From assembly GCF_030848575.1 (NCBI RefSeq), contig NZ_JAVDDX010000004.1, positions 217,321 to 281,320 of the forward strand: a stretch of 64,000 nucleotides of DNA, given 5' to 3'. The stretch is from Haloarcula sp. H-GB4 (lineage in GTDB: Archaea; Halobacteriota; Halobacteria; Halobacteriales; Haloarculaceae). Of the stretch, positions 19,039 to 26,749 are shown one piece after another (within the stretch, counting starts at the first letter, position 1; each line of letters starts with the position of its first letter). The notes under the pieces are model-generated. The model was not told where the DNA came from and ran no database searches. It saw nothing but the letters and a program-made list of their open reading frames with translations. The translations under genes were made by a program, and so were the position numbers.

Positions 19039-20328
19039 ATGGTGTACAAGAAACTGGAGACGGCCGACCGCACAGAGCTGCGTGCGTTGCAAACCGACCG
19101 ATTACAGGGGATTGTTTCGCACGCCTACGAGAACGTCCCGTTTTACCGGGAGAAGCTCGACGAGGCGGGCGTCTCGCCCGAAGACATCCAGAGTATCGAC
19201 GACATCACGAAACTGCCGATGACGACAAAAGAGGATTTCCGCGACGAGTACCCTGATGGGCTTTTCGCCGTAGACGACGAGGAGGTTGCCCGCATCCACG
19301 CGTCGTCCGGGACGACCGGGAAGCCGAAAATCGTCTCCTACACGGATGACGACCTCGACAACTGGAGTGAAGTCGTTGCACGGTCGCTGGCTGCGAGCGG
19401 GACCGAACCGGGCGACACCGTCCAGAACGCCTACGGATACGGGCTGTTCACCGGCGGATTGGGACTCCACGACGGAGCCGAGGAGCTGGGGGCCACAGTT
19501 ATCCCTATCGGGAGCGGCCAGACCCAGCGACAGGTCGAGTTGATGACCGACTTGGAGAGCGATGTGTTCACATGCACCCCGTCGTATGCGCTGTACCTCG
19601 CCGAAACGGCCGAGGAAATGGGCCACGACCCCAGCGACCTGCCGATCTCGACGATTATCTTCGGAGCGGAACCGTGTACCGATCCGATGCGGGCAGAAAT
19701 CGAAGATCGGCTGGGTGTCGACGGCATCGATGTTTACGGGCTCTCGGAGATCATCGGTCCCGGCGTCTCGTGTGAATGTCACGAAGCGCAGGACGGGCTT
19801 CACATCTGGGAGGACCACTTCTACCCGGAAGTCATCGACCCACACACGAAAGAACCGGTCGAGGAGGGCGAAGAGGGTGAACTCGTTCTGACAACACTCA
19901 CCAAGGAAGCGTTGCCGGTCTTCCGGTACCGAACGGGCGACCTCACGACGCTGAATTACGACGAGTGCGCGTGTGGACGGACGATGGTACGGATGGACAA
20001 CGTCACCGGTCGGACAGACGACCTCCTCATTGTCCGTGGCGTGAACCTCTATCCCAGCGAAATCGAACACGCCGTATTGGATATCGACGGCGTTGCTCCG
20101 CATTACCGGATCGACCTCTACAGAGAGGACAACCTCGACATCCTGGAACTCACCATCGAACGGACTCCAGAGCAAGGGCCAGGCGACGAAGCGCTGGAAG
20201 CCGAAATCATCGAGCGCCTCGAAAACGTGCTCGCGTTCACCCCGGACGAACTCGAACTCGTTGCGCCCGGCAGCATCGAACGAACGCAGGTCGGCAAAGT
20301 AAAACGCGTTTACGACCACCGTGACTGA
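19039..20328 (+). CDS. paaK: Phenylacetate-CoA ligase, second copy
   Basis: This 429-residue PaaK starts at the ATG at 19039 (a TTG two codons earlier is less likely), with TTTTATCATTAA about 27-35 bases upstream. It has SSGTTGKPKIVSYT, YGLSEIIGPGV and the C-terminal GRTDDLLIVRGVNLYPSEIE, all nearly identical to the copy at 10025; long blocks match, so the two are close paralogues. It probably supplies phenylacetyl-CoA to the multicomponent epoxidase encoded to the right. It is divergent from the thiolase at 18906. Confidence 0.93.
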   Translation: MVYKKLETADRTELRALQTDRLQGIVSHAYENVPFYREKLDEAGVSPEDIQSIDDITKLPMTTKEDFRDEYPDGLFAVDDEEVARIHASSGTTGKPKIVSYTDDDLDNWSEVVARSLAASGTEPGDTVQNAYGYGLFTGGLGLHDGAEELGATVIPIGSGQTQRQVELMTDLESDVFTCTPSYALYLAETAEEMGHDPSDLPISTIIFGAEPCTDPMRAEIEDRLGVDGIDVYGLSEIIGPGVSCECHEAQDGLHIWEDHFYPEVIDPHTKEPVEEGEEGELVLTTLTKEALPVFRYRTGDLTTLNYDECACGRTMVRMDNVTGRTDDLLIVRGVNLYPSEIEHAVLDIDGVAPHYRIDLYREDNLDILELTIERTPEQGPGDEALEAEIIERLENVLAFTPDELELVAPGSIERTQVGKVKRVYDHRD

Positions 20329-20331
20329 CTG

Positions 20332-20727
20332 TCAGGGCCGGTAGACTCGTCCACGAAACGTCGCGATGCGCTCGCCATCCTGTGCAGTCACCGTTACCTC
20401 GTACTCCGCGGTGCTGTCCGCGAGATGTGTTTCTTCAGCGGTCGCAGACAACGTCTCACCGGTGTCGACGGCGTCTAGATACGAGATGTTAGTCTCCAGT
20501 GCAACCGCCGCCTCGCCGTGAGAGTTCGACGCCGCGGCGAATGCCGCATCGGCGAGTGAGTAGATCGCACCGCCATGGGGCGTCCCATGAAAGTTCAGCA
20601 GGTCCTCGGTAATCGTCAGTTCAGTCTGGGCGTACCCCGAGTCAAGTTCGACTACGTCGATACCAAGGGTTTCGCAGTACGCATCCGATTCGATATGCTC
20701 TCTGACTTCGTCGGCGACACCGGACAT
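20332..20727 (-). CDS. paaI: PaaI-type hotdog thioesterase
   Basis: This 131-residue single-hotdog protein has the PaaI motif LLNFHGTPHGGAIYSLADAAF near residue 43, with Asn, His and Asp at the catalytic positions. PaaI hydrolyses stalled ring-hydroxylated CoA thioesters in phenylacetate catabolism and frees CoA. An AT-rich TATA (ATAATAAATATATA) lies about 27 bases upstream. It is convergent with paaK and divergent from the MaoC gene at 20826, in the middle of the pathway cluster. Confidence 0.85.
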   Translation of the reverse strand: MSGVADEVREHIESDAYCETLGIDVVELDSGYAQTELTITEDLLNFHGTPHGGAIYSLADAAFAAASNSHGEAAVALETNISYLDAVDTGETLSATAEETHLADSTAEYEVTVTAQDGERIATFRGRVYRP

Positions 20728-20825
20728 ACGGGTCGTGATTCTATCACTAATAATAAATATATACCGGTCACTGCTGCTGTCAACGGAGCGTAAAAATATA
20801 AATGGCTGCTATTAGATGAAAAACT

Positions 20826-21284
20826 ATGGCATACAGCTACGAGCCACACCACTTCGAGGACTTCGAAGAGGGACAGGAGTTTATCAGTGTTGGCCGGACG
20901 GTTACCGAGTCCGATTTCGTCATGCACTCTGCTTTGTCAGGAGACTGGACAGAGCTGCATACGAACAAGGAATACGCGGAAGAACAGGAGTTCGGTGAGC
21001 GGATCGCACACGGGCCAATGACGTTCGTGCAGGCGACCGGCTTCGTCTACCGGACCGGTATCGTCGAGCGGACCGCATTCGCGTTCCTCGGGATGAACTA
21101 CATGGACCTCCCGAATCCGGTCCACATCGGCGACACACTCCAACTGGAGATTGTCGTTGACAACACCAAAGAAGTCGGGCGCGACGACGCCGGGCTAGTC
21201 GTCCTCGACACTGAAATGGAAAACCAAGACGGGACCGTCGTCTTCGAAGGCGACATGAAGTTCCTGATCAAGAAACGCGAGTGA
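20826..21284 (+). CDS. MaoC-like hydratase, possible oxepin-CoA hydrolase part of the Paa pathway
   Basis: This 152-residue single-hotdog (R)-enoyl-CoA hydratase has the catalytic motif DWTELHTNKEYAEEQEFG with Asp and His near residues 40 and 45, followed by RIAHGPMTFV. A leaderless promoter with AAAAATATAAA about 28 bases upstream supports the ATG. In Escherichia coli PaaZ, an aldehyde dehydrogenase is fused to a MaoC hydratase; here a MaoC gene is followed by a separate dehydrogenase gene on the same strand, so they may form a split PaaZ. A general enoyl-CoA hydratase role cannot be excluded. Confidence 0.82.
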   Translation: MAYSYEPHHFEDFEEGQEFISVGRTVTESDFVMHSALSGDWTELHTNKEYAEEQEFGERIAHGPMTFVQATGFVYRTGIVERTAFAFLGMNYMDLPNPVHIGDTLQLEIVVDNTKEVGRDDAGLVVLDTEMENQDGTVVFEGDMKFLIKKRE

Positions 21285-21431
21285 GTACACTGACGCGTCC
21301 GAAAGCAATGCATCGGTAGCGGATAGTACCGCAATTTTGCGGCTTGAAGCTCGAAGACAACGTTCTCGTCGTCCAGACATTAATAATCAATAATAACAAC
21401 TAAGACGCCGCGCACTCCCTCTGTTATTGCA

Positions 21432-22883
21432 ATGGAGTACACCGGCCCGACAGACCTGTATATCGGCGGAGAATGGCGAGAAGCGACCAACGGCGACAGT
21501 ATTGAGACGGAGGACCCAGCGACTGAACAGCCCTACGCATCGGTACAGAAGGCCGAGGCGTCCGATATCGATGACGCGGTGCAGGCGGCACAGTCGGCCA
21601 TCGAAGACGGTTCCGAGTGGGCGACGATGGATCCGGGAACGCGCCGAGCGAACCTCCATGCGATGGCTGACGCCATCGAGGAGATGAAAGACGAACTGTC
21701 CATGGTTGAATCCCATGACAACGGGAAAACGCCGTTCGAAGCCGGGCTAGAAATCGACATGGTCACCGACACGTTCCGCCATTACGCCGGCTGGACGGAC
21801 AAGATCCGCGGTGACGAGATTCCTGTCGAGAACGGCCGGCTCAATTACACCACTCGTGAGCCGGTCGGCGTGACCGCACACATCGCGCCGTGGAACTATC
21901 CATTCCAGCTTGCCGGCCGCGGGCTGGCTCCAGCGCTAGCAACAGGAAACAGCGTTATCCTCAAACCGTCCGCTATGACGCCGCTGTCAGCGCTGTACTA
22001 CGCGAAAGCCGCCGAAGAAGCGGGCCTTCCGGACGGCGTCGTCAACGTCGTTCCCGGGAAGGGCTCCGAGGCCGGCGACGCACTCACCGGACACGAGGGC
22101 GTCGATCACGTCACCTTCACCGGGAGTACAGGCATCGGGAAGACTGTCCAGCGCACTGCTGCCGATGCGGTCGCCGACGTAACGCTCGAACTCGGCGGGA
22201 AAGGTCCGGCAGTCGTGTTCCCCGACGCTGACCTCGATGCCGCCGCCCGCGGCATCCAGTACGGGATTTTCATGAACGCCGGGCAGATGTGCTGGGCGAA
22301 CTCGCGTATTGTTGTCCACGAAGACGTCTACGACGAGATGGTCTCCCGAATGGCCGAGATCGCCGAAAACATCCCGCTTGGTGGTGGCATCGACGACGAT
22401 GGGCAGATGGGACCAGTTGTCAGCGCAGGCCAGCAACAGGAGATTCTCGATTATATCGAGACCGGCAAGGAAGAGGGGGCGACTGTTGTGGCCGGCGGTG
22501 GCGTTCCTGCGGACAAAGAAACCGGCCACTTCGTCGAGCCGACCGTCTTTGCCGACGTGGACAACGAGATGACGATTGCACAGGAGGAAATCTTCGGCCC
22601 CGTTCTCTCTGCAATCGAAGTTAGCGACGAGGAAGCGGCCATTGACGTTGCGAACGACTCGCCGTTCGGCCTCACCGCCTGTGTCTGGACGAACGATCTG
22701 ACTCGCGCTCACACCGTTACAGACAGACTGGACTACGGGATGGTGATGGTCAACGAGACGCCCAACACGTGGCCACAGACGCCTTTCGGCGGCACGAAAC
22801 AGAGCGGTCACGGTCGCGCACAGGGCGAGCAGGCCATCGAGAGCTACACCGAGGTGAAAAACGTCCACATCAATCTCGGCTGA
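21432..22883 (+). CDS. NAD(P)-dependent aldehyde dehydrogenase
   Basis: This 483-residue dehydrogenase has the full set of family residues: PWN at 153-155, GSTGIGK at 231-237 in the cofactor fold, general base Glu253 in LELGGKGP and nucleophile Cys287 in NAGQMCW. It resembles betaine-aldehyde/phenylacetaldehyde-type enzymes (PF00171). In this cluster it could oxidise phenylacetaldehyde to phenylacetate, or the ring-cleavage semialdehyde as the aldehyde dehydrogenase half of PaaZ. The sequence alone does not decide. An AT-rich stretch (TTAATAATCAATAATAA) near 21380-21396 probably carries its promoter. Confidence 0.88.
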   Translation: MEYTGPTDLYIGGEWREATNGDSIETEDPATEQPYASVQKAEASDIDDAVQAAQSAIEDGSEWATMDPGTRRANLHAMADAIEEMKDELSMVESHDNGKTPFEAGLEIDMVTDTFRHYAGWTDKIRGDEIPVENGRLNYTTREPVGVTAHIAPWNYPFQLAGRGLAPALATGNSVILKPSAMTPLSALYYAKAAEEAGLPDGVVNVVPGKGSEAGDALTGHEGVDHVTFTGSTGIGKTVQRTAADAVADVTLELGGKGPAVVFPDADLDAAARGIQYGIFMNAGQMCWANSRIVVHEDVYDEMVSRMAEIAENIPLGGGIDDDGQMGPVVSAGQQQEILDYIETGKEEGATVVAGGGVPADKETGHFVEPTVFADVDNEMTIAQEEIFGPVLSAIEVSDEEAAIDVANDSPFGLTACVWTNDLTRAHTVTDRLDYGMVMVNETPNTWPQTPFGGTKQSGHGRAQGEQAIESYTEVKNVHINLG

Positions 22884-22994
22884 AGCTTCCTCTGGCAAGT
22901 CGCCGTCACACAGCCAGTCACAGTGCCATCAATGGAACCGCCGCTCTGTTTCACGGTATAAAATGCGCCGCCAGAACTAGCGAGTAATAACAGC

Positions 22995-23162
22995 TTACTC
23001 GAACTTCTTGAACTGCTGCAGGCACTCGTTACAGTAATGGATCGACTGACACCGTGACGGCCCGCGTGGATGCTTCCGTTCGGTGTCGGTCGAGCCACAA
23101 TATGGGCACTCCGCGCCTGTCTGTTCACCACTGGTCGTAACGCTGGGGTCCGGCTCACTCAT
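22995..23162 (-). CDS. Small zinc ribbon protein, detached C-terminal domain of PaaD
   Basis: A 55-residue frame with two zinc knuckles: CPYCGS at 19-24 and CNECLQQF at 44-51. Its spacing and the intervening ...RKHPRGPSRCQSIHY... match the C-terminal zinc ribbon found at the end of bacterial PaaD (pattern CPxCGSxxT ... C...YxCxxC..PF). Its ATG overlaps the stop of the MIP18-domain gene by 4 bases (ATGA), so it is translationally coupled to it. It is too short for many gene callers. Probably it acts with PaaD in maturing or delivering metal to the PaaA diiron centre (inferred from the family). Confidence 0.8.
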   Translation of the reverse strand: MSEPDPSVTTSGEQTGAECPYCGSTDTERKHPRGPSRCQSIHYCNECLQQFKKFE

Positions 23163-23593
23163 CCGTCGAAACTCATCCCGAAGTCACGCAACGCTTCTTT
23201 GCCCTGTTCGGTGACCAGATCAATCGACCAGTCCGGGGCCCAAACCAGTCGGACCGACGCGGTCTCGATTCCGTCGACACTCTCGGCGGCGTCTTCGACC
23301 TCCTCAAGGATGATCTCGCGTGCCGGACAGCCGCTGTAGGTGAGGGTCATGTCAACCGTGACGTCGCCGTCGGACACGTCGAGGCCGTATATGAGGCCCA
23401 GATCGACAATGCTGACCGGCATCTCCGGGTCCTCAACCTGATACAGGGCCGCCCACACGTCGCGTTCGATGCCGTCAGCGCCTTCGCCCGTGGCTGGCAC
23501 GTCGTCCGCCGCGTGGTCTTTGGTCTCGTAGTCAGTGTACGAACACGCGGTGGCATCAGCGTCTGCGCGTGGCCGATCGTAGTCGCTACTCAT
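23159..23593 (-). CDS. paaD: PaaD, MIP18/DUF59 domain part
   Basis: This 144-residue protein has an acidic N-terminal extension of about 45 residues and then the MIP18 domain (DPEMPVSIVDLGLIYGLDV near 54-72, TLTYSGCPAREIILEEV with a conserved Cys). Bacterial PaaD has the same domain plus a C-terminal zinc ribbon; here the frame stops exactly before the ribbon, which is a separate overlapping gene at 22995. It overlaps paaC by 8 bases. PaaD is required for phenylacetyl-CoA epoxidase activity, probably in iron insertion. Confidence 0.9.
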   Translation of the reverse strand: MSSDYDRPRADADATACSYTDYETKDHAADDVPATGEGADGIERDVWAALYQVEDPEMPVSIVDLGLIYGLDVSDGDVTVDMTLTYSGCPAREIILEEVEDAAESVDGIETASVRLVWAPDWSIDLVTEQGKEALRDFGMSFDG

Positions 23594-24419
23594 CGTCGTC
23601 CGCCATTATCAGCGTCGCTTTGTCGCGTCCCAGATTCCGGTAGCTCGAAGTCATTTGTTCGTGCAGGTCATGCCAGTGGTCGGTGTGTTCGTTGTCCCGG
23701 CCCGTCGGCGTTGCGGGGGCAGCATCGGTCGGCACGTCGAATCCTAGTTCGGTCAAGAACGATTCGACGCGGGTCTCCCACTCGGCACGCATCTCGTCGA
23801 GGGTCATCGTTCGGATGCCCAGCCGGTCGATGTCGGCCTCCACGTCGCCGACGGGCTCGAACAGCGTGAGGGCGTACGGATAGAGTTCATCGACAGCCGC
23901 CTGAACGCGTTCGCTGGCTTCCTCGTCCAGTGCCATCCGGTCTAGCCAGCTTTCAGCGTGTTCGAGATGATAGCCTTCCTCGCCCTGGATGCGGCTTGTT
24001 CTGTTCCGGATGATCTCGTATGATGAGTCCTCAAGCGCGGAGAGACGGATGTCTTCAGCAACATCGTAGAGATACGCTCTGACGATGGCGTCAGCCCAGT
24101 CGCCTTCCGCAAACGGTAGCTCAACGAACGTACTGTGCTGGAAGTCGCTGGGATCGCTTTCGTAAATCAGCGATTCCTCGGAATAGCCCAGTTGCTGCAC
24201 TGCATCGTACCACAGCCGTGCGTGGCCCAGCTCGTCCTGTGCGTTGTTCGATATCGAGAGGTCCGATTCCAGTGTCGGTGCGCGCACCTGCCAGAACGTG
24301 TAACGTTCGGCCTGGACCAACTCGTCGTCAGCGAGCCGGAGCAGCTGTGCCTCAACTGCGCGCTGTTCTTCCTCGGAAAGGTCAGTTGGACCGCCGAGGT
24401 CGGATTCTGTTGTTGCCAT
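23586..24419 (-). CDS. paaC: Phenylacetyl-CoA 1,2-epoxidase subunit PaaC
   Basis: This 277-residue ferritin-like helical protein is the structural partner of PaaA: LADDELVQAERYTFWQVRAPTLESDLSISNNAQDELGHARLWY near the N-terminus, then RAYLYDVAEDIRLSALEDSSY and GEEGYHLEHAESWLDRM. It keeps the family's pseudo-diiron helices and usual length. It touches paaB (1-base overlap) and paaD (8-base overlap) in a compact operon paaABCD. A C-terminal acidic tail is a halophilic addition. Confidence 0.93.
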   Translation of the reverse strand: MATTESDLGGPTDLSEEEQRAVEAQLLRLADDELVQAERYTFWQVRAPTLESDLSISNNAQDELGHARLWYDAVQQLGYSEESLIYESDPSDFQHSTFVELPFAEGDWADAIVRAYLYDVAEDIRLSALEDSSYEIIRNRTSRIQGEEGYHLEHAESWLDRMALDEEASERVQAAVDELYPYALTLFEPVGDVEADIDRLGIRTMTLDEMRAEWETRVESFLTELGFDVPTDAAPATPTGRDNEHTDHWHDLHEQMTSSYRNLGRDKATLIMADDDE

Positions 24420-24946
24420 TAGATTTCACCTCGCTGTTTCTCCGCTTCGATCTGCTCAGACTCGGAGGCTTCGACCTCCTCAGCAGCCGGATTGACGTTG
24501 TACGTCTGTGCGAACCGGTAGGACTTGTTGGTCGTCCCACCGAACGTTACGTCATCCGCTGTGACTTCGCCGATGTACTGGTGCTGGAGGACCCAGAGAC
24601 TGTTCGGGTCGTCGTCAGTGAACGCCGCGATCGCCGCCGCTTCTGCGTCGGCAGCGCTAGCAGCGTCGACATCACCGCAGTGCGTATGATACCCACCGGG
24701 CTTGTCCTGCCGGAAGACGGCCCACGGTTTCTCGGCGCCGTCTCCGCTCTCGTCATGGCGCTCTGCGTCGGGATCGACCTGCGTGATTTTCTCCTGCGGG
24801 GCAACCCAGAGTGCATGGGTTGGCTTCCGCCGTCCATGCTGGATGACCGAGAACTGTTTCGCCATCTCCCGGTCGGGTGCGTGGACGTCCCGGCAGTGAA
24901 CGAAATCTGTGTCCGGACTCTGTTGTCGGAATACTTCCCAGATCAT
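24419..24946 (-). CDS. paaB: Phenylacetyl-CoA 1,2-epoxidase subunit PaaB
   Basis: The ATG at 24946, six bases after the paaA stop, gives 175 residues beginning MIWEVFRQ, the typical PaaB start; a longer frame would run into paaA. PaaB is a small beta-rich subunit that links PaaA/PaaC heterodimers. Sequence hallmarks: HVGSVHA-like segment HCRDVHAPDREMA near residue 17 and GRRKPTHALWVAPQEKI near 39. At 175 residues it is much longer than the usual bacterial 95, with an extra region (about 70-175) containing a second similar unit, WVLQHQYIGEV. Confidence 0.9.
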   Translation of the reverse strand: MIWEVFRQQSPDTDFVHCRDVHAPDREMAKQFSVIQHGRRKPTHALWVAPQEKITQVDPDAERHDESGDGAEKPWAVFRQDKPGGYHTHCGDVDAASAADAEAAAIAAFTDDDPNSLWVLQHQYIGEVTADDVTFGGTTNKSYRFAQTYNVNPAAEEVEASESEQIEAEKQRGEI

Positions 24947-24951
24947 TGTTC

Positions 24952-25893
24952 TCAGTCCGCTGCCTGTGACTGCGGGCCGCTGTTCGTCGTCGTCTGGTCG
25001 TCCATCATGTCCCGGACCCACTGAACCGCTTCCTGAGCCTGCCGGCGGCCAGAAATCTGCTCAATGCTGCCATCGTATTCGTTTTGTGAGACAGTAAAGA
25101 ACTCGTCCCAGTCAAGATCATCCTCAACGACCTCATAGGTCCCGTCACCGTTGTCCCGGATGCGTGGCTCATCGGGCATCTCCAGCCCGTATTTCTTGGC
25201 CTTCGGGATGTACGTGTTGAGGAACGCGTTTCGAAGTTCGTCGTTCGTACACGTCTTCAGCCCGACTTCTGCGGCGAAGTCGTGATGGGTGCTCTGGTCG
25301 TCGGTCGGTCCGAAGAACTGCAGGATTCGTGGCCACCACTCCTCGAAGGCCTCCTGAGTCATGCGCTGTTCCTTCCGGGAGCCGTTCATCAGTTCGCGGA
25401 GGATCGACTCACCGTGCTTGACGTGCATCCCCTCTTCGAAGCAGATCTTGTCCATCGCGTGGGCGTATGGCTCCCAGCTAGACTTTTTCAGGGTTGCCTG
25501 ACGACGCATTGCGGCCCCGTCGACGAAGAAGGCGATCATCGGCGTCTCGACGTAGCTCTCCATCGGGTAATGGAAGCAGTTCAGGAACTTTCCGTCCCCG
25601 TTCGCCAGATCGTCGAGCATCTCGTCGCGGGTCTTGATCCCGAGCGACTCCGCCGCTCGATAGAGCATCTGTCCGTGTCCGATTTCGTCCTGCACCTTCG
25701 CGCTGAAGGCCATCTTTCGCTCGATACTTGGGGCTTTTCTGATGAAGGGCCGTTCGAGGTACGCCCCCATAATCTCGCTGTTGGCGTGGAATTCGAGCAT
25801 CCGCGTGGCTGCCTTCCGATACTCCTCGGGAAGGTCGTCTTTCGGGCTGAATTCCCGGGGTCCAGCGCGAGCTTTGACTTCGTCAACGTTCAT
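24952..25893 (-). CDS. paaA: Phenylacetyl-CoA 1,2-epoxidase catalytic subunit PaaA
   Basis: With the ATG at 25893 (313 residues) it has the length of PaaA. It is the ferritin-like diiron monooxygenase subunit that epoxidises the ring of phenylacetyl-CoA. Iron ligands are visible: Glu40 in HANSEIMG, Glu70 and His73 in QDEIGHG, and Glu154 and His157 in CFEEGMHVKHGE. It leads the operon paaA-B-C-D-zinc ribbon. A TATA element within CTATATAGG around 25940 points toward it, opposite the promoter of the divergent HTH_10 regulator. No reductase gene paaE follows, so electrons must come from elsewhere. Confidence 0.95.
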   Translation of the reverse strand: MNVDEVKARAGPREFSPKDDLPEEYRKAATRMLEFHANSEIMGAYLERPFIRKAPSIERKMAFSAKVQDEIGHGQMLYRAAESLGIKTRDEMLDDLANGDGKFLNCFHYPMESYVETPMIAFFVDGAAMRRQATLKKSSWEPYAHAMDKICFEEGMHVKHGESILRELMNGSRKEQRMTQEAFEEWWPRILQFFGPTDDQSTHHDFAAEVGLKTCTNDELRNAFLNTYIPKAKKYGLEMPDEPRIRDNGDGTYEVVEDDLDWDEFFTVSQNEYDGSIEQISGRRQAQEAVQWVRDMMDDQTTTNSGPQSQAAD

Positions 25894-25981
25894 ATGTATT
25901 TCATAAATCGTGAGGAATGTTCTTACTAATTTGCCCCTATATAGACGGGTTTTATAAAGGCGTTCGCACACATACGAGGTA
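25894..25981. promoter_or_regulatory. Divergent promoter region between paaA and the HTH_10 regulator
   Basis: Eighty-eight bases separate the two starts. Toward the right, TTTTATAAAGG (centre near 25955) is 27 bases before 25982, giving a leaderless regulator transcript. Toward the left, the element in CCTATATAGACGGG (about 25937-25950) would start the paaA transcript with a short leader. The two elements are almost touching, so a protein bound here would affect both genes; autoregulation is likely (inferred). Confidence 0.6.
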
Positions 25982-26656
25982 ATGATAGAGGAGTGTCTGA
26001 TGGTCGAATTTCGCATCGAGGGTGACGACTGCCCACTGGCAGATGCGAGTAGTGCCACTGGCACGCCCATCGAGGCGGCCCCGCCACTCCTCCGGGCTGA
26101 CCGTAACGTATTGTTGCGGTTCAGCGCACAGGCGAACGACGACCTCAGGGACTACCTCGACGGGGATGACCGGATCCGCTATCTCTACCAGTCAGTTACC
26201 GAGGGTCGGTACAACTACCGGTGTCTGTCGCTCCAGCAGTGTGTCGTCCACAAACTTATCAGCGCAGGCTTCATGGTGGAATCGCTAACGTATCGGGACG
26301 GAAACGCGATTTTAACTGGCGCTGTGGTGGGCCACGAGATTCTTCAGACGGTCATGGAGACCGCCGGTGAAACTGTTGGTGTGAAACTACAGCGGGTGTA
26401 CGCACTGCGTGCGACAGAAGACGCATCTATCGCACAGCAGTGGGACCTGACCCCGGCACAGGAGGAGAGTCTTCGATACGCAGTCGAGATGGGCTACTTT
26501 GTCGTCCCACGACAGACGACTGCGAGCGGAGTTGCTTCCGAACTCGGTATCAGTAAGTCTGCATTCCTCGAACGACTCCACCGCGCACAGCATTCGTTGT
26601 TCACACAGCTGTTCGGCGGCGTCGGCGACGGCCCTCCAGGCGACGGCGGCGAGTAG
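25982..26656 (+). CDS. HTH_10 (bacterio-opsin activator type) transcriptional regulator
   Basis: This 224-residue protein has an N-terminal sensor-like region (about 1-160) and the C-terminal HTH_10 domain (about 163-218): LTPAQEESLRYAVEMGYF then TTASGVASELGISKSAFLERL. HTH_10 proteins are the typical haloarchaeal one-component activators. The start at 25982 is supported by the TATA 27 bases upstream; an ATG at 26000 is a weaker alternative. Its divergence from paaA makes it the best candidate regulator of phenylacetate genes. The end of the gene lies in a tandem repeat. Confidence 0.88.
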   Translation: MIEECLMVEFRIEGDDCPLADASSATGTPIEAAPPLLRADRNVLLRFSAQANDDLRDYLDGDDRIRYLYQSVTEGRYNYRCLSLQQCVVHKLISAGFMVESLTYRDGNAILTGAVVGHEILQTVMETAGETVGVKLQRVYALRATEDASIAQQWDLTPAQEESLRYAVEMGYFVVPRQTTASGVASELGISKSAFLERLHRAQHSLFTQLFGGVGDGPPGDGGE

Positions 26657-26724
26657 CGGCGATGGCCTTTCAAGCGACAGCGGTGAGTAACGGCGACGAC
26701 CGTTCGAGCGACGACGGAGAGTAA
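26623..26724 (+). repeat. Three tandem 34-base repeats spanning the end of the HTH_10 gene
   Basis: Copies lie at 26623-26656, 26657-26690 and 26691-26724. Each begins CGGCGA and ends GAGTAG or GAGTAA. The first copy is the last 34 bases of the regulator gene including its stop, so the gene end appears to have been copied twice downstream. Copies differ at several positions each, so the amplification is not recent. The unit is not a multiple of three. Confidence 0.8.
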
Positions 26725-26749
26725 AGTACCCGCGCGTCTGAGTACGACC

